Positions 1 to 7,764 of a stretch of DNA of 64,000 nucleotides are shown one piece after another. The position numbers and the translations under genes are program-made. The notes beneath the pieces were generated by a model. That model ran no database searches. It was given only the letters and a program-made list of their open reading frames with translations, and was not told the DNA's origin. This stretch comes from Deltaproteobacteria bacterium (GTDB lineage: Bacteria; Desulfobacterota; Desulfomonilia; UBA1062): positions 62,001-126,000 of the forward strand of contig JAHDQN010000029.1 in the NCBI GenBank assembly GCA_018433775.1. Reading direction: 5' to 3'. The stretch's first letter is position 1; every line of letters begins with the position of its first letter.

Positions 1-348
1 AGAATAATAATTGGGTTCCCATGCCGGGATTAAAATACAAGATATCTTGTAACAAAGCAATTTATTTTATTATTTAAAGCATTAGAACTAGCTTGATCTG
101 CTGTAGCACGGTGGAATATGATTATTTTGTTGCTTTTTAATAACTGATAATTATTTGATATTTCTCCAGTTAGAACATCACGTGGTTTGTCAATGCGGTA
201 AGGGGTTCCAGTTTGGTATCAGCTTTGCAGAATGTATTGAAATTCCACTGAGAATTTATTGACCATTTATAATATGAAGCGTATGCGTTAATTTAATGAT
301 GGTGGAATGAGTTTATTAGGTTTTTTACAGTTAGGGAGAAAATAACTT
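1..348. other. AT-rich region with no recognised gene
   Basis: This stretch is strongly AT-rich and has no open frame worth calling. It is the upstream region of the Mre11-like gene. A purine-rich GGGAG lies about 11 bases before the ATG at 349 and is the likely ribosome binding site. I could not settle on a convincing promoter pair. The left boundary of the putative integrated element must lie outside the window, because no copy of the tRNA 3' end is visible here. Confidence 0.5.
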
Positions 349-1482
349 ATGGGCATTTGCTTTTTACACACAAGTGATTGGCAGTTGGGCATGACACGGC
401 ATTTTCTTTCTGATGGAGCTCAAGAGCGGTACACACAGGCTCGTTTTGATGCCATTCGAGCCATGGGCCGTATTGTAAAGGAGGAGAAATGCCAATTTAT
501 ACTGGTGTGCGGAGATACTTTTGAATCCAACCAGGTCGATCGCAAAACGGTTTCGCGGGCACTAGAGGCATTGAAGGATATCCCAGTTCCAGTGTACTTA
601 CTTCCAGGGAATCATGATCCTCTGAATGCGGCATCCGTATATCATTCAAGTACATTCACTGATAAAAAGCCTTCTCATGTATGTGTGATTGAAAATTCAG
701 ACCCTATCAAAGTATTGGATGAAGTGGAAATCGTGGGGGCTCCATGGCTGTCTAAGAGACCCGCAATAAATCCTGTCGATGAGGTTCTTCGTGCACTTAA
801 TTCATCCCCTTCGGTTACGCGCATATGTATAGCACATGGGGGTGTCGACCAGTTTACACCTGATAAGGAAGCACCAGGCATAATCCCTGTAGCAGCACTC
901 GAAAAGGTGCTTGAAGAAGGTAAGATTCATTATGTTGCTCTTGGAGATCGCCATTCACTGACTTCACTCGGAAGCAGTGAGCGTATCTGGTATTCTGGGA
1001 CTCCCGAATCTACCGACTTCTCCGAGTTGCAGTCGGGTTTTGTACAGGTCGTGGAGATAGATGAGGGACGCGTTTACACAAAAGCTATTCAGATAGGCCA
1101 ATGGCAGTTTATGGAGATGGGCCGAGTTGATTTGAACACGTCAGAGGATATAGAGGCATTACGCAAGACGCTAGAAGGCGTTGAGCGTAAAGAGTTGACT
1201 GTAATCCGCATGAATCTATTCGGAGCTTTGTCATTATCATTGTTTGGCAAGCTGGAAAGGGACCTTATTGTCGTCAAAGATGTATTTGGTGCATGTGATA
1301 TCCGGGATAATGAACTTCTTGTTATCCCTGAAGATATTGATTTCACCAGTCTGGGCTTCTCCGGTTTTGCAGAAACTACTGTGAAGAAACTGCGGGATCA
1401 AATGAATGAAGGGAAAGAGGATAGCATAGCAGCTCGCGATGCCTTGATGCTTTTGCTTCAGTTGACGAAGGAGGCAGCATGA
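349..1482 (+). CDS. Mre11/SbcD-like metallophosphoesterase (DNA repair exonuclease family)
   Basis: This is a 377-residue calcineurin-fold phosphoesterase, expected to be the nuclease partner of the ATPase encoded directly downstream. The metal-site motifs are present but altered. Motif I reads D10-W-Q12 where SbcD/Mre11 normally has D-x-H. They continue with GD(55-56), the canonical GNHD at 87-90, H163 in IAHGG and GDRHS at 199-203. From memory, actinobacterial Mre11-like proteins share the DWQLG and GDRHS forms, so this is probably a distinct subfamily rather than a dead enzyme. The TGA overlaps the next ATG by four bases (1479-1482), which implies translational coupling. Base composition is lower in GC than the core genome to the right. 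Whether it acts on DNA ends, hairpins or phage DNA cannot be told from sequence. Confidence 0.8.
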   Translation: MGICFLHTSDWQLGMTRHFLSDGAQERYTQARFDAIRAMGRIVKEEKCQFILVCGDTFESNQVDRKTVSRALEALKDIPVPVYLLPGNHDPLNAASVYHSSTFTDKKPSHVCVIENSDPIKVLDEVEIVGAPWLSKRPAINPVDEVLRALNSSPSVTRICIAHGGVDQFTPDKEAPGIIPVAALEKVLEEGKIHYVALGDRHSLTSLGSSERIWYSGTPESTDFSELQSGFVQVVEIDEGRVYTKAIQIGQWQFMEMGRVDLNTSEDIEALRKTLEGVERKELTVIRMNLFGALSLSLFGKLERDLIVVKDVFGACDIRDNELLVIPEDIDFTSLGFSGFAETTVKKLRDQMNEGKEDSIAARDALMLLLQLTKEAA

Positions 1483-4112
1483 AATTCATACGTCTGCGTG
1501 TCGCTAACTACCGTGGTATTACGTCTGCTGATGTGACATTCCTCCCAACGGGAATAACCATGGTCCAAGGTCCAAACGAGGTAGGCAAGACCAGCCTTGG
1601 TGAAGCTATCAGGGTTCTCTTCGAATATCAGGACAGCAGCAAGCATCGTGAAGTCCAGGCAATAAGACCTGTTCATCGCGACGAAGGCCCGGAAATAGAG
1701 CTGCAGGCTGAAAGCGGTCTATACACATTTACGTATTTCAAACGCTTTTATAAAAAGCCAGAGACAAGGCTTACTATTTCAATGCCGAAGCCAGAAAACC
1801 ATACCGGCAGGGAAGCCCACGACCGCGCTGAGGCAATTCTCAAGGAAACTCTCGATATTGACTTATGGAAAGCTCTAACTATCCAGCAGGGTAATGCAAT
1901 TGAACAGCCTTCTCTTGGTAAGCAAACGTCATTATCGGCGGCACTTGACAAGGCAGCCGGGGGCCGGACATCAGATCCGCTGGAAGAAGGCCTTTTTGAA
2001 AAGGTACAGAAAGGATATTTGCAGTTCTGCACCGAGAAAGGTGCTGAGAAGAAAGACCTGCCCGAAGCGCGTAAAGCCCTGATAGACGCCAAGGAAGAGG
2101 TTGTACGCATTGAAGAGGCAATACGTGCCCTTGAAAATGACATCGACCGAGCGGCGGTACTTAAGCGGGAGTTAAGGCAGCTCGATATGAATGAAAAAGA
2201 GCTGGTCAAAGAAGCGGCCTCTCACACTGCTGATCTGGAAGAGATTAGCGCCTTAGAAAGTGCCCTTGAAGCTGCACGTCTTAAGTTGGAAGCGGCGCAG
2301 AAATCTGAGGAAATGGCGAGGCGGGACAAAGAATCCCGTTTTGTATTGGTGGCTGCTGTCGAAGACTGCTTGAGCAAGCTTAAGGTGGTCGAGGAGTCAA
2401 GTTCTGCATCCCTCTCTGCGCTCACCCAAGCAGATGACGAATTGAAGGTTGCACAGTCGGCATTTGCAGAGGCAGATCAGGAACGAAAAGACGCTGATGC
2501 GCTTGCCGTTTTGAGGAGGGCGGATTATGACTACTACCTGGGCAAGCTCCACCTCGAACAGCTTAAAGAGCGGAAGGATCGTATAGATGAAGCGAGGAAG
2601 CTTGCAGCGCAGGCAGAGGAATTCTTGGCAAGGACCAAGGTGAAAAAGACAACTCTGGCTGCGATTCAGGAAGCAGAACGTGCCTTTTTAACGGCAAATG
2701 CACAATTGGAGATGGGTTCTCCGAACGTTTTACTTCGTGGACTCTCCAGATGTACCCTTGCAATCGATGATTCTGAGATTGTGCTTGGAAAGGACGAGAT
2801 ACAGACAATTGCAGTGCCTGACAAATCAAAGGTGACCATCCCCAACATATTGGAGATCGAGGTCACCGCCGGCACCAGCACTGATGAACTGGCCATCAAA
2901 GTTGATCAGGCAAAGAGATCACTTGAGAAGGCCTGTGCTGCAGCTGGAGTTTCAACGCCTGATGAGGCAAGGAGAGTCTATGATGAAGCAACAGAGGCCT
3001 CGAGGCATGTAAAAGCCAAGAGTGAGGTGGAAAAGGAAAATCTTCGGGATCTGACTTATGAAGATCTCGAGCGTAAGGTTTACGGCCTCCAAAAGGGTGT
3101 TCCCGATTACCTTGAAAGTCGTGTTTCTGAACCTGCCATCTATCCAGATCTTGATTCTGCAAATAAGGAGCGGGCAAAGGCTGAAGCAGCACAGAAGGAA
3201 GCTGTCAGACAATGGGAATCTGCACAAGCATCGCTGGATGCTTCACGTAAGGTTCGTGATGGATTGAATATTAAACACCAGGAAGCACGGGTTCAGATGG
3301 ATATGCTATCTGCAGACCTGAAACGTTCCCAGGAAAAACTTCATAAGGCCCGTATGGCGGTTTCAGATGATACACTTGATAACTCCCTGGCGGACGCTGT
3401 CCATTTGGTTGAAAGGGAAAAAGCCAATGTAGCATCTGCCGATGGCTCCCTGAGAGCAAAGAATCCCGAAAGGATAAAGGCTCTAGTAGAGACGGCAAAG
3501 GGCTCCTTAAAAACAACCCAAGATCGTATGAAGAAAGCATCCACTGAATTAACTGAGGTCCAGACTCGTTTGAAGATGAGTGGAGAGGAAGGGCTGCATG
3601 AGAAATTGCATAAGGCGAAAACCCGCCTTGAGAGAATATCTCATGAGACTGGCTCCTTACTACGGCGTGCTGCTGCTGCCAGGCTCCTTTTCGAAACTAT
3701 GCGAGATGAACGGGATAAGGCTCGCAAGGCATATGTAACACCACTCAAGGAAAAGATCGAAGGGTTAGGAAGGCTTGTCTTTGACGAATCACTTCAGGTT
3801 GAGATTACCGATGCTCTGCAGATTGCCAGCCGGACAACTGGAGGGATAACTGTCCCCTATGAATCTTTAAGTGGTGGTACTAAGGAACAGCTCTCTTTAA
3901 TCTTCCGTCTTGCCTGCTCAATGATCGTGGCAAAGAATGGAGGTACCCCACTTATCCTTGATGACACCTTAGGGTACACAGATCCTGAACGGTTAAAACT
4001 TATGGGCACAGTGTTGGCAAAAGCGGCAAAGGAATGTCAGATCGTTATTTTTACCTGTGTTCCTAACAGATACAATTATATTGGAGAGGCATCCATAGTA
4101 GCTATAGGGTGA
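1479..4112 (+). CDS. Rad50/SbcC-like SMC-family ATPase
   Basis: This is an 877-residue coiled-coil ATPase. The Walker A motif is GPNEVGKT at residues 31-38. The ABC signature is SLSGGTKEQL near 797 and the Walker B motif is LILDDTLGY near 828. Between the ATPase lobes run long Glu/Lys/Ala-rich heptads. At the turn, around residues 420-480, there is a beta-rich globular insert instead of the CxxC zinc hook of classical Rad50/SbcC; I see no CxxC pair. The protein should form a complex with the preceding phosphoesterase, to which it is coupled by a four-base overlap. The pair is a likely nuclease-ATPase machine for DNA ends. Its location in an AT-rich, tRNA-linked segment also allows a mobile-element or anti-phage role, which is inference only. 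Confidence 0.8.
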   Translation: MKFIRLRVANYRGITSADVTFLPTGITMVQGPNEVGKTSLGEAIRVLFEYQDSSKHREVQAIRPVHRDEGPEIELQAESGLYTFTYFKRFYKKPETRLTISMPKPENHTGREAHDRAEAILKETLDIDLWKALTIQQGNAIEQPSLGKQTSLSAALDKAAGGRTSDPLEEGLFEKVQKGYLQFCTEKGAEKKDLPEARKALIDAKEEVVRIEEAIRALENDIDRAAVLKRELRQLDMNEKELVKEAASHTADLEEISALESALEAARLKLEAAQKSEEMARRDKESRFVLVAAVEDCLSKLKVVEESSSASLSALTQADDELKVAQSAFAEADQERKDADALAVLRRADYDYYLGKLHLEQLKERKDRIDEARKLAAQAEEFLARTKVKKTTLAAIQEAERAFLTANAQLEMGSPNVLLRGLSRCTLAIDDSEIVLGKDEIQTIAVPDKSKVTIPNILEIEVTAGTSTDELAIKVDQAKRSLEKACAAAGVSTPDEARRVYDEATEASRHVKAKSEVEKENLRDLTYEDLERKVYGLQKGVPDYLESRVSEPAIYPDLDSANKERAKAEAAQKEAVRQWESAQASLDASRKVRDGLNIKHQEARVQMDMLSADLKRSQEKLHKARMAVSDDTLDNSLADAVHLVEREKANVASADGSLRAKNPERIKALVETAKGSLKTTQDRMKKASTELTEVQTRLKMSGEEGLHEKLHKAKTRLERISHETGSLLRRAAAARLLFETMRDERDKARKAYVTPLKEKIEGLGRLVFDESLQVEITDALQIASRTTGGITVPYESLSGGTKEQLSLIFRLACSMIVAKNGGTPLILDDTLGYTDPERLKLMGTVLAKAAKECQIVIFTCVPNRYNYIGEASIVAIG

Positions 4113-4737
4113 GTAGCTATAAGGATGTATGATGATAGTCTTCTAACTGGGGCAATATGCTAGCATGCCTCAAGAAGGAAACAATACACTGGTTAAAATC
4201 CTCAAGTTACCAGGGAATAAATAAACCCCCTATGATCTGTTAAGCCATTCATGCTCTTTCAGAGAGGTTTTGTCTCTCGCCCCCAACGGCAAGTTGGGGA
4301 TTCGGTCTTTTGACCAGGCGGTAGCAGCTCCGCGTATATTCTAAAGCCTCTGTGACCTCTCTTACGAGCCCGGTCACTATTTCCGGATGCGCCAAGGCCA
4401 TTGAAAGCGCAACCGAAAAAACCCGTTCAGGAGGGTTAGTCCTGTCTCTGAACCAGCGGCTCAGAGCCCAATTAAATGAATTAATTGAATAATTGTCTTA
4501 TAAGCGCATAATGAGAGTTTGTCAATCCAGACCGGTTTTGTTCCAAGGTTCGGCTTTGAAGGAGATCGCGCCTGGGCGCAGTTCTCTGGCGGGAATAAAT
4601 TTTTTTATTGGACGCTTGATTGGACACAGTCAATGAATAATACATGAGACAATTATCAGTACATATGAATAGACTATTAAAATAATGATTGATATTAAGC
4701 AGTTGACCTTTACGGGGTATCGGAATAAATCTAAGCA
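4113..4737. other. Intergenic region of the putative island
   Basis: There are 625 bases between the ATPase and the integrase without an intact gene. The middle part is less AT-rich than its surroundings and contains an open frame on the minus strand that may be a gene remnant (listed separately). The last 250 bases are AT-rich and include a short GCGCC/GGCGC hairpin near 4567. No good promoter or terminator could be fixed. Confidence 0.5.
4249..4497 (-). pseudogene. Possible gene remnant, open frame without a start
   Basis: On the minus strand a frame runs from a TAA at 4498-4500 to a TGA at 4249-4251, about 82 codons. Its translation looks protein-like (it includes ERVFSVALSMALAHPEIVTG) but has no start codon near its left end; the only internal ATG sits mid-frame. 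The base composition is closer to the GC-rich genome than to the flanking AT-rich sequence. It may be the tail of a gene truncated when the element formed. I do not recognise the family. A chance open frame is a real alternative. Confidence 0.3.
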
Positions 4738-5946
4738 ATGGCCATTATTGCTGAATGCCCATTGTGCCGACTGCATCAATCCGCAAAAAACGAAAAGTGC
4801 ACCCGCTGCCAGGCCAGTCTCAAAAGCCTTATCCGGGCACAGAAAGTCAAGTTCTACGTAAAATATCGGGTGAACGGGAAGCAGATCAAGGAGCTTGTGG
4901 GCAAATCCATAGATGAGGCAAAGGACGCCGATGGGAAGAGGCGTTCACAGAAGAGAGAAGGAAGAATATTTGAGATAGTCCCTGATCACAAGATGACCTT
5001 TAATAAGCTTAAGGAGTGGTATCTTGAGCTTGAATCAACTGAGAATCTCAAATCTTTTGAAAGGATTGAAGATTGTTTGGACAATTTTTCCAAGGTTTTT
5101 GGTGAGATGCTCGTTGGAGAAATAAAACCCACCGATCTTGAGTCATACCAATTGCAACGGGAAAAACAAAAAGCTTCACCGGCAACAATAGACATGGAAT
5201 TAGTCATTGCTAAAACCATGGTCAACAAAGCCCTTGAAAATGACCTAGTAGGTGGCCGCACTATCAAGGCGTTTAAATCTATGAAGCGAAAACTAAGGAG
5301 AGGCAGCAATGCTCGTAACAGGCTCCTGACGATTGAGGAGTATGTGAAGCTTCTTGATGTTGCCCCAGATTACTTAAAAAATATTCTTGTTATCGCCATG
5401 AATACAGGGCTGAGAAAGGGTGAGATCTTGAATCTCCGCTGGCCAAGTATCGACCAAGATAAAAAATTCATACGACTCACAAACACCGAAACAAAGGAAA
5501 AACAATCGAAGACTGTACCAATAAACCAGAATGTTAAAACTATACTCGATAGTATTTCACAATCTTCCGAACATGATCACGTAATTTTTTATCGAGGGAA
5601 ACCAATTGCCGCTGGCCTCAGAAAATCCATGCTAGCAGCATGTAAAAAAATTGGGATTGATTATGGAATGAATAAGCCAGGAGGATTAAGATTCCATGAT
5701 ATAAGGACTTCGGTAAAAACTTACATGCTTAGAGCTGGCGTTGATAAAGCCCTCCGAGATACTATTCTTGGTCATAGTCTTCAGGGTATGGATATGTACT
5801 ATATCAAACCGACAGACCAAGATCTCCAAGATGCAATGACCTGTTATACTAAATGGCTGGATGACCAGATGAAGACGGCAAAGGCCAAATTAAAAAAAGG
5901 TACTCACCGTGGTACTCAAAAAAAACGAAGTCTGAATCTGAAATAG
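4738..5946 (+). CDS. Tyrosine recombinase / phage-type integrase
   Basis: This is a 402-residue site-specific recombinase, presumably the enzyme that placed this segment at the tRNA-Arg gene. The N-terminus carries a small zinc-ribbon-like set of cysteines (C7, C10, C21, C24). It is followed by a SAM-like core-binding domain and a C-terminal catalytic domain. The catalytic residues are R226 (in NTGLRKGE), H320 and R323 (HDIR), H346 (LGHS) and the nucleophile Y355, nine residues after H346. All are intact, so the enzyme may be active. The gene points toward the 3' end of the tRNA gene, 1.5 kb away. The C-terminal codons contain the paired GGTACTCA motif described separately. The ribosome binding site is weak. 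Confidence 0.9.
   Translation: MAIIAECPLCRLHQSAKNEKCTRCQASLKSLIRAQKVKFYVKYRVNGKQIKELVGKSIDEAKDADGKRRSQKREGRIFEIVPDHKMTFNKLKEWYLELESTENLKSFERIEDCLDNFSKVFGEMLVGEIKPTDLESYQLQREKQKASPATIDMELVIAKTMVNKALENDLVGGRTIKAFKSMKRKLRRGSNARNRLLTIEEYVKLLDVAPDYLKNILVIAMNTGLRKGEILNLRWPSIDQDKKFIRLTNTETKEKQSKTVPINQNVKTILDSISQSSEHDHVIFYRGKPIAAGLRKSMLAACKKIGIDYGMNKPGGLRFHDIRTSVKTYMLRAGVDKALRDTILGHSLQGMDMYYIKPTDQDLQDAMTCYTKWLDDQMKTAKAKLKKGTHRGTQKKRSLNLK
5899..5918 (+). repeat. Paired GGTACTCA motif (candidate integrase arm site), copy 1
   Basis: Two identical octamers GGTACTCA start 12 bases apart (5899 and 5911) inside the 3' end of the integrase gene. The same pair with the same 12-base spacing occurs at 7346-7365 next to the tRNA gene. 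Directly repeated short motifs near an integrase gene are what arm-type recombinase binding sites look like. This is inference; no binding data are available. Confidence 0.5.
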
Positions 5947-6145
5947 CTACAATCTGATTTGACAAAAATAGCCCTACTTTTTTTCTTCTCTACTTGCATT
6001 ATTTGCCTCGGGACCAGGAATTATGGGGAGATTGGTTTATTATTATTGGCAATATACAAGTAATCCTGGTTTTATGAATAAATATTTAAACCATGAAAGA
6101 ATGATAGATAGGGTTCAATTGTCAGATCGGATCGTGTCTAATCAA

Positions 6146-7318
6146 TTAATCATCTTCAATATTATAATATTGGAGATGATCCTCATTTAATGGGTCTATC
6201 CTGTCTGCATATTCTTGAACCCAGTTAATCCATCTTTCAACCTTACTACCTGGTGGAATTTCACCGCCGCAATTTAAACAAGCTTGTTGCCACAAGCTAA
6301 TAAATTCTCTTATTTCTCTGCTTTTCCTAAGTAATTGTAATTGCTCGTTAAGATATTTTATCCTCGATTCTTCCCTCATCCTCCGTGAGCTTTCTTCAGC
6401 TTCCCTTTGTCTTCTCTCTTCCCATTTACGCTCCCATCTCTCCTTTTCAAGGCGCCATTCCTTTTTAGCGTTAGCAGCATTATGAAGCCCAATGATGAAG
6501 TTATTTAGCAGATCTTCAAGTTGACGTCTCTTTCCATCACTCCACTGTTTTCGTACGTTACTCACGCATGACTCTGCGATTAGTAGGGAGAGTTGTCCTG
6601 ATGTCTTGTAGTAATACTCTGGCCGTGAATACATCCAGGATCTTTTTTCTTGTTCTTTCTTCTGTTGAGGAGTCAATTCCTTGATATGCCTGGTATAGGA
6701 TTCAGAAATGGAGAATGATATATCCTCATCCATTATTGTAACACTGGTCTTGTTTTCATCGTCTGATATGGTTGCTTTGTATCCTCTGGATTCAAAAGCC
6801 TTCAATATTGCATCCATGATTGCCAATGCACGAGGTATGTTTTCGGGAGAGACGTAGATATCAAGGCATCCCTTAATACTAGGTTTTATTAATCCTCTTA
6901 TGTCTGGCTTTGAATGTCTTATATGCTTTTCTGTCTTACTGACATAAGGATGCGGCGAAATCAGGCCCTGAGATACTTGTATCAAGTTTTTTTCATTTTT
7001 CTCATACTCTATGAGCGTTTCAATTTCGCTGTTTTGTGGCCTGTCTTTTGGAGCTTCCCGCTTATCGTGTTTGACAATTGTATGAGAGGTGACATTGTGA
7101 CCTTTAGGTAAAGCAGGTAATGGTACTTGTACTACTGGAAGCCCGCTTTTCTTTCTTTGCCAATAGCCAATCTTTGGTACAGGTACTTGAAGCTTTTTAC
7201 AGATCTTCCTTAGGGCAACGTCTGAGATGCTATAATCTTTAGCAAGGATAATCATAGGCGTTGACCAAACCTTGCTATATAATTCTTCACGGGTAACTAC
7301 AATTGTTTGCTCTTCCAT
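6146..7318 (-). CDS. Protein of unknown function with N-terminal HTH-like domain
   Basis: This is a 390-residue protein I cannot assign a function. The first 65 residues form a compact conserved-looking segment (REELYSKVWSTPM, then a helix-turn-helix-like stretch ending in P-K-I-G-Y-W). I recall this segment from many hypothetical bacterial proteins, often near integrases. The middle (about 140-260) is mixed alpha/beta. The region around 280-335 is a charged Glu/Arg/Lys coiled coil, and the tail has two cysteines (CLNC). A good ribosome binding site (GAGAGGGA) precedes the ATG at 7318. The gene lies between the integrase and the tRNA attachment site, convergent with the integrase and AT-rich, so it is probably cargo of the integrated element. 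A DNA-binding or defence role is possible but unproven. Confidence 0.7.
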   Translation of the reverse strand: MEEQTIVVTREELYSKVWSTPMIILAKDYSISDVALRKICKKLQVPVPKIGYWQRKKSGLPVVQVPLPALPKGHNVTSHTIVKHDKREAPKDRPQNSEIETLIEYEKNEKNLIQVSQGLISPHPYVSKTEKHIRHSKPDIRGLIKPSIKGCLDIYVSPENIPRALAIMDAILKAFESRGYKATISDDENKTSVTIMDEDISFSISESYTRHIKELTPQQKKEQEKRSWMYSRPEYYYKTSGQLSLLIAESCVSNVRKQWSDGKRRQLEDLLNNFIIGLHNAANAKKEWRLEKERWERKWEERRQREAEESSRRMREESRIKYLNEQLQLLRKSREIREFISLWQQACLNCGGEIPPGSKVERWINWVQEYADRIDPLNEDHLQYYNIEDD

Positions 7319-7345
7319 AGTATCCCTCTCATGCTAAAAGCAAAA

Positions 7346-7365
7346 GGTACTCAAAGCGGTACTCA
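7346..7365 (+). repeat. Paired GGTACTCA motif (candidate integrase arm site), copy 2
   Basis: This is the second occurrence of two GGTACTCA octamers with 12-base periodicity (7346 and 7358). It lies in the non-coding stretch between the 390-residue gene and the 3' end of the tRNA gene. Its position about 50 bases from the tRNA end fits an attachment-site arm. Confidence 0.5.
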
Positions 7366-7413
7366 TATAAGTTTTATTGAATATAACTAGGTCGTAACTA
7401 TTTGATTTTTAAA

Positions 7414-7486
7414 TGCCCCCGGCAGGAATCGAACCTGCGACACCAGGATTAGGAATCCTGTGCTCTATCCCCTGAGCTACGAGGGC
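7414..7486 (-). tRNA. tRNA-Arg (anticodon CCT)
   Basis: The minus strand folds into a complete cloverleaf. The seven-base acceptor stem is GCCCTCG with CGGGGGC, followed by discriminator A. The D arm is GCTC/GAGC. The anticodon stem CAGGA/TCCTG encloses the loop TTCCTAA, whose positions 34-36 are CCT, decoding AGG arginine codons. The T arm GCAGG/CCTGC carries TTCGATT. CCA is not encoded. Its 3' end faces the AT-rich segment with the integrase, the usual geometry for integration into a tRNA gene; the element keeps the tRNA intact. Confidence 0.97.
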
Positions 7487-7496
7487 ATGGGGGTTA

Positions 7497-7523
7497 ATTA
7501 AACACAGAGGGGTGGATAGTCAA
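7497..7523 (-). promoter_or_regulatory. Candidate sigma-70-type promoter of the tRNA gene
   Basis: Reading on the minus strand, TTGACT (7518-7523) is followed 15-17 bases later by TTTAAT/TAATTA (7495-7502), just upstream of the tRNA 5' end at 7486. The -35 box matches consensus at five of six positions. The spacing is slightly short if TTTAAT is the -10 box. Confidence 0.45.
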
Positions 7524-7764
7524 GGGAAATGTTGCCATCTGCCGGGAGATAATCGAGCGTGGAATGGAAGGGATAGGAGCGTGTTATGGAGCGGATTTCA
7601 ACCGCTGGGAGCAAACGAGCGGCTGAGCTAACAGATAAGCAAAGAAGGGAGAGAGCGGAGAGGATGGACGGGGACCAGGCCGGAATCCAACGGCACGCGA
7701 AAGCTTTTCATTTGTATGCACCCTAAATCATTCATGGTTATTCCGCCTTGTATAACCATCCTTC

